Origin: Gilliamella bombi
GTDB lineage: Bacteria; Pseudomonadota; Gammaproteobacteria; Enterobacterales; Orbaceae
Length of the DNA: 64,000 nucleotides
Direction: 5' to 3'
NCBI RefSeq assembly: GCF_900103255.1
Contig: NZ_FMWS01000020.1
Location: 157 to 64,156, forward strand
Shown here: positions 60,219 to 64,000 of the stretch, one piece after another
Position numbering within the stretch: the stretch's first letter is position 1
Layout of the letters: every line of letters starts with the position of its first letter
Position numbers and translations under genes: made by a program
The notes under the pieces: generated by a model
The model's input: only the letters and a program-made list of their open reading frames with translations
What the model was told of the DNA's origin: nothing
The model's database searches: none

Positions 60219-62027
60219 ATGTCGAAAATAAAAATTCGCCCCACCGAATCAATTATTAATCGTTTAACACTATTACTGTTCTGTTTAGGTGCTATTGCTT
60301 TAATCGCCTTATCGTTTTCAATCCAGGTAGCCAATGATACAAAAGGTGGGGCATATATGGTTAATCAATTAGGTTTACTAAGAATGAAGAACTACCAAAT
60401 ACTAACAATGGTTCCACTCAATAAGAAAGATTATGATAATTTAAATATTTTTATTAATATTTCTTCATCACAAAAACATTTAACGCTTTTAAAACGCTAT
60501 AATTTAATTAATGAATTTAATCAGTTAGAAACTGATTGGAATACTCGACTTATTACTAAAATACAGCAAGCACAAAAAATCGATGAAATAAGAATTGATA
60601 TTGAAAGCTATGTTGCTCGTATCAACCATTTGGTAGATAAGATTGATCAAAAAACCGAAAACAAAATTTATTATATTTCTCAATTACAACAATTATTTAT
60701 TGTTATTATCGTAATTTTTTTAGCTGTTCAAATTTATTACTTACGTTACTACCTTCTTGCACCATGGCAAAAATTAGTTAGTATGGCTGAAGCAATTTCT
60801 AGCCACAATTTTAAAGCGCGTTTTAATATTAAAAGCAGAAAGAATGAATTTGATCTTTTAGGGCTAGCTTTTAACAAAATGTCCGAGCAAATTGAATCAC
60901 AATATTTATTGTTAGAAAAACAAGTTGCAGAAAAAACAGCTAAATTACAACAAACCAATAAAATTGTTTCATTTCAATATCAAACAATTAAGCAACTACA
61001 TACTTCAGAGCCATTGTGTGAACGTTTTCTAAAAATACTACACAAATTAGAAGATTTAGTACCATTAACTCAATTTAAAATCCGTTTTTATGAATCAAAT
61101 GATCCTGAGCATTATCAACAAATCAGTTACGATAATGAGCAAAAATTACCTTATTGCCAAAATTCTAAATGCAAAGCTTGTTTAATCTCATCAAAATCTT
61201 ATCAAAAAAATAACTTTCAACGCCATTGGCACCTTCAAGAAAACGGGGAAAAATATGGGATATTATTTGCTTTTCAGCCAAAAAATATCATATTAACCAA
61301 TGAACAAGAAAACTTAATTGTGGGAGTTATCGAGCAAATGACTACTGCAATGAAGCTCGATAGACAAATTGAACAACAAAAACAATATTTATTAATAAAA
61401 GAACGCTCAGCAATGGCCAGAGAGCTGCATGATTCCATTGCTCAATCTCTATCTTGTTTAAAAATACACCTCAGCTGCTTACAAATGCAATCAGATTTAA
61501 CATCACAAAGCAGTATTGATTTATTGGCAACAATGCGTAAAGAAGTCAATATAACCTACTCTCAACTAAGAGAACTAATTACCTCTTTTCGCTTACGCCT
61601 TAACCAAACGGGTTTTTATGCAAATTTAATGGAATTAATTGAGGAATTTAATCAAAAATTACAATTCAATATTCAGTTTGAATATTTATTGCCGCTGAAT
61701 ATTATCAATAGTAAATATGCATTTCATTTATTACAAATTATTCGTGAAGGACTAAATAACATATATAAACATGCTAAAGCCACACAGGTTATTGTCAGTT
61801 TAAAAATTGATGATCATCAAATTATTTCTGTCTGTATTGAGGATAATGGCATTGGTTTACAAAACAATATTAAACAGGATAATAGTTATGGTCTAATCAT
61901 TATGCGTGATAGAGTTGAAATACTAAATGGTAATTTAACAATAAACAGTCCTCCCCACAAAGGGACACAAATTATGATAGCATTTAAGGTTAATAAAACC
62001 ATTTCATTCAAAGCAATAGAAGAGTAA
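60219..62027 (+). CDS. narX: nitrate/nitrite sensor histidine kinase (NarX type)
   Basis: A membrane sensor kinase. It has TM1 near residues 15-38, a periplasmic domain with a P-box-like GLLRMKNYQIL near 53 (nitrate-binding helix in NarX/NarQ) and TM2 near 158-182. A HAMP domain and a central region with a Cys cluster (YCQNSKCKACL near 312) follow. The HisKA_3 H-box is ELHDSIAQSL with phospho-His near 404, and the ATPase domain has REGLNNIYKHAK and DNGIGL. The frame is open from a TTG at 60207, but the ATG at 60219 is preferred (602 residues; E. coli NarX 598). The regulator gene follows by two bases. Confidence 0.9.
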   Translation: MSKIKIRPTESIINRLTLLLFCLGAIALIALSFSIQVANDTKGGAYMVNQLGLLRMKNYQILTMVPLNKKDYDNLNIFINISSSQKHLTLLKRYNLINEFNQLETDWNTRLITKIQQAQKIDEIRIDIESYVARINHLVDKIDQKTENKIYYISQLQQLFIVIIVIFLAVQIYYLRYYLLAPWQKLVSMAEAISSHNFKARFNIKSRKNEFDLLGLAFNKMSEQIESQYLLLEKQVAEKTAKLQQTNKIVSFQYQTIKQLHTSEPLCERFLKILHKLEDLVPLTQFKIRFYESNDPEHYQQISYDNEQKLPYCQNSKCKACLISSKSYQKNNFQRHWHLQENGEKYGILFAFQPKNIILTNEQENLIVGVIEQMTTAMKLDRQIEQQKQYLLIKERSAMARELHDSIAQSLSCLKIHLSCLQMQSDLTSQSSIDLLATMRKEVNITYSQLRELITSFRLRLNQTGFYANLMELIEEFNQKLQFNIQFEYLLPLNIINSKYAFHLLQIIREGLNNIYKHAKATQVIVSLKIDDHQIISVCIEDNGIGLQNNIKQDNSYGLIIMRDRVEILNGNLTINSPPHKGTQIMIAFKVNKTISFKAIEE

Positions 62028-62029
62028 AA

Positions 62030-62683
62030 ATGGAACAAATAAATTGCTCAATACTTCTTATTGATGATCATCCAATGTTAAGAAATGGCGTAAAACAGCT
62101 GATAAATACAGTCAACCATTTTGACATTGTGGGAGAAACTGGCTCTGGAATAGAAGGCGTTAAATTAGCCGAAGAGCTTGATCCTGATATTATTCTACTT
62201 GATATCAATATGCAAGATGTTAATGGATTAGAAATATTACGCTACTTGCGTGAAAAAAAAATATCGAGTCGCATTATTATGTTTACAGTATCAGATGCAA
62301 AAGAAGATATAATCACCGCACTAAAAACAGGTGCTGATGGCTATTTATTAAAAGATATGGAGCCTGAAGATTTTCTAAAATCACTACAAGAAATCTCGAT
62401 TGGAAAGCTAATTATGGATAATGCTATTTCACATATTATCCTCAATTATATGCGTAATAACGAACAACTAACTACAAAACAAATGCATGATGTCAGTTTA
62501 TTGACACCAAGAGAAAATGAAATTTTTAATTTATTAGTACAAGGACTACCAAATAAGCTAATTGCAAAAGATTTAGGTATCGTTGAAAGCACAGTCAAAG
62601 TACATATCAAAAGTATATTCAAAAAACTTAATTTTAAATCAAGAATGGAAATGACAGTATGGTATTTACAAAGTAAGGAATAA
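62030..62683 (+). CDS. narL: nitrate/nitrite response regulator NarL
   Basis: A 217-residue LuxR-type response regulator. The receiver has the acidic pair in LLIDDHPMLRNGVKQLI, phospho-Asp 58 in LLDINM and Lys 108 in GADGYLLKDMEPEDF; the C-terminal helix-turn-helix is LTPRENEIFNLLVQGLPNKLIAKDL with VESTVKVHIKSI as recognition part. These stretches are closer to NarL than to NarP of E. coli. The likely target in this window is the 7-2-7 palindrome before nirB. Confidence 0.92.
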   Translation: MEQINCSILLIDDHPMLRNGVKQLINTVNHFDIVGETGSGIEGVKLAEELDPDIILLDINMQDVNGLEILRYLREKKISSRIIMFTVSDAKEDIITALKTGADGYLLKDMEPEDFLKSLQEISIGKLIMDNAISHIILNYMRNNEQLTTKQMHDVSLLTPRENEIFNLLVQGLPNKLIAKDLGIVESTVKVHIKSIFKKLNFKSRMEMTVWYLQSKE

Positions 62684-62887
62684 ACGTATACATTGAAAAA
62701 TAAAATATATCTTGTTCAGCGATGCACCAGATAAAATCATTTATTCAACAGAATAACAAACATCACAAAACGGAGTATAGCATTTAAAAAATATAGAAAA
62801 CTACCATGATCTATTATAGAATTAGATTAAAAAACAGCCACTATTTATAATAATAAAAATACCAAATCTAAACTAGGAATATTTGAA

Positions 62888-63910
62888 ATGCCAATATTGA
62901 TAAATGCTTATTCTACAGTCACTCATCCACCAGCCATTAATTTTCCCTGCGAGCGTATATACCATCGCGGATTGGATGATTCTGAGTTGACGAAACACCT
63001 TGATGGTTTTATCGGTTATGTCATGCAAGCAGGAGATGGGCAGATGAATTCACGCCGTTATGCTTTGTATCGCCATATCCAACGAGTTAAACATCAATTT
63101 ACCTTTGAGATTGAAGAAGATAATTTCAATGAATTTACCACTTGGGGCTGGCAGGCGAATGCAATTATATTTATGCCTGATGGAACTATTCGGAATCCTG
63201 ACGGAGATGTATTACAAGATCCTGATGGTAACATTGATTTAGATGTAATCGTCCCTTATCCACTAGAAGCATTAAAGCGAAAAACAAAAACTGAACAGTA
63301 TTTAGCCAAATTGGGGTTGCATACACCTACACATTTACCACCGGTTATTGCCGAATCGGAAGTAATACTTAGAACACCTGACGAAGTAGCTAAACGAGCC
63401 TTAGCAATAATGTTAACAGGTATTCAGGCTGAAAGTTTTAGAGAAAATGATCCAATTAATCCGATGGAATTTAAAGAACGTTGTCCAATGGGGTTTGAGG
63501 CTTTATCAAATAATGAGCGTGACTTTATTTATAGCGGGCAGCCGACAGAGCAAGATGTGATAGATATGTCTTGGAAATACGAAGCATTATTACCTTTACA
63601 ATGGGCTATCAATTGGCAATCTGAGCTCCCTTTTGCTGATACTATCTGCGATGTTTCATCGTTAGTTGACCAAGGAATGCAACATAGTGGACAAGATTTT
63701 TCAACCGTGGCCTTAAGACCAGTTAGTGAATTGTTGGATGCTTTAGATTTACACTACCGCTTACATTGGATAACCACAGATTTTCGAATGAAAGATAAGC
63801 AACCTCCCGCATCGATTATAAGTGATGTTATTCAAGAGCGTCATTATGCTTTAAATTGGTTAACCAATTTTGAAAATGCTGATTGGGATGATGTCGATAC
63901 ACCAACCTAA
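62888..63910 (+). CDS. DUF4272 domain-containing protein
   Basis: A 340-residue cytoplasmic protein. From about residue 165 it shows the DUF4272 pattern: DEVAKRALAIMLTG, LSNNERDFIYSGQPTEQD, SWKYEALLPLQWAINW, ELPFADTICDVSSLV, then VSELLDALDLHYRLHWIT. The N-terminal 150 residues contain a stretch of short D/G/N-P-D repeats (PDGTIRNPDGDVLQDPDGNID). The function is unknown. The gene stands alone, about 200 bases after narL. Confidence 0.8.
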   Translation: MPILINAYSTVTHPPAINFPCERIYHRGLDDSELTKHLDGFIGYVMQAGDGQMNSRRYALYRHIQRVKHQFTFEIEEDNFNEFTTWGWQANAIIFMPDGTIRNPDGDVLQDPDGNIDLDVIVPYPLEALKRKTKTEQYLAKLGLHTPTHLPPVIAESEVILRTPDEVAKRALAIMLTGIQAESFRENDPINPMEFKERCPMGFEALSNNERDFIYSGQPTEQDVIDMSWKYEALLPLQWAINWQSELPFADTICDVSSLVDQGMQHSGQDFSTVALRPVSELLDALDLHYRLHWITTDFRMKDKQPPASIISDVIQERHYALNWLTNFENADWDDVDTPT

Positions 63911-63930
63911 TATTTTCATCTTCTCATTTG

Positions 63931-63957
63931 TTGACATCATATTTAATATGGTGTCAA
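63931..63957. terminator. hairpin after the DUF4272 gene
   Basis: TTGACATCATATT and AATATGGTGTCAA form a 13-base stem with one G-T pair and almost no loop, about 20 bases after the stop codon. There is no T-tract on the plus strand, so this is a candidate 3'-end structure, not a certain terminator. Confidence 0.4.
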
Positions 63958-64000
63958 AGTTCTAAATATTAACCATAATATCAAAGCTAATAAATAGTTT

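Overview
This is an AT-rich gammaproteobacterial chromosome segment. Core gene order matches the enterobacterial one (rodZ-ispG-hisS-yfgM-bamB-der-yfgJ, rplU-rpmA-yhbE-obgE, pdxY after tyrS, nirBDC-cysG). Base composition, the galactitol PTS, nitrite reduction and the decayed insertion sequences would fit an Orbaceae gut symbiont such as Gilliamella; that assignment is inference from recall, not a computed placement.

Layout. 1-5.4 kb: a fragment of an IS3-type transposase, then the nitrite assimilation/detoxification operon nirB-nirD-nirC-cysG on the minus strand, with a perfect 7-2-7 NarL-type palindrome upstream. The matching NarX/NarL pair lies at 60.2-62.7 kb. 5.6-8.4 kb: a MarR/SlyA-type regulator with a two-gene export module (HlyD adaptor, ABC-2 permease), with near-identical SlyA-like palindromes in front of the regulator and of the adaptor. 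8.4-9.3 kb: decayed transposase remnants. 9.3-15.4 kb: a self-contained galactitol pathway (gatABC PTS, gatD dehydrogenase, gatR-type repressor, tagatose-6-P kinase, tagatose-1,6-bisP aldolase). 15.7-18.1 kb: gluconokinase and Edd, with a good CRP site in front. 18.2-22.5 kb: PoxB, an SLC13/TrkA-C permease and a small membrane protein.

23.2-41.3 kb is the unusual part: twelve tightly packed minus-strand genes that read as one trans-envelope machine of unknown function. It holds SrfA (membrane anchor), SrfB (actin/Hsp70-type ATPase), SrfC (dynamin-like GTPase), a single-pass membrane protein, a secreted vWA protein, a LolD/FtsX-type ABC transporter, an FGE-fold protein, two coiled-coil lipoproteins and two tandem membrane-anchored vWA proteins that share their N-terminal module with SrfA.

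41.5-60 kb is mostly housekeeping: Gss, YbeD, Adk, YfgJ, Der, BamB, YfgM, HisS, IspG, an unusually short RodZ, PdxY, TyrS, PutP, Nth, SmrB, ObgE, YhbE, L27 and L21. In the convergent gap between smrB and obgE there is an unmistakable RyhB small RNA with a perfect 9-1-9 Fur box over its promoter and a Rho-independent terminator. The window ends with narX-narL and a DUF4272 protein. No tRNA, rRNA or CRISPR array was seen.
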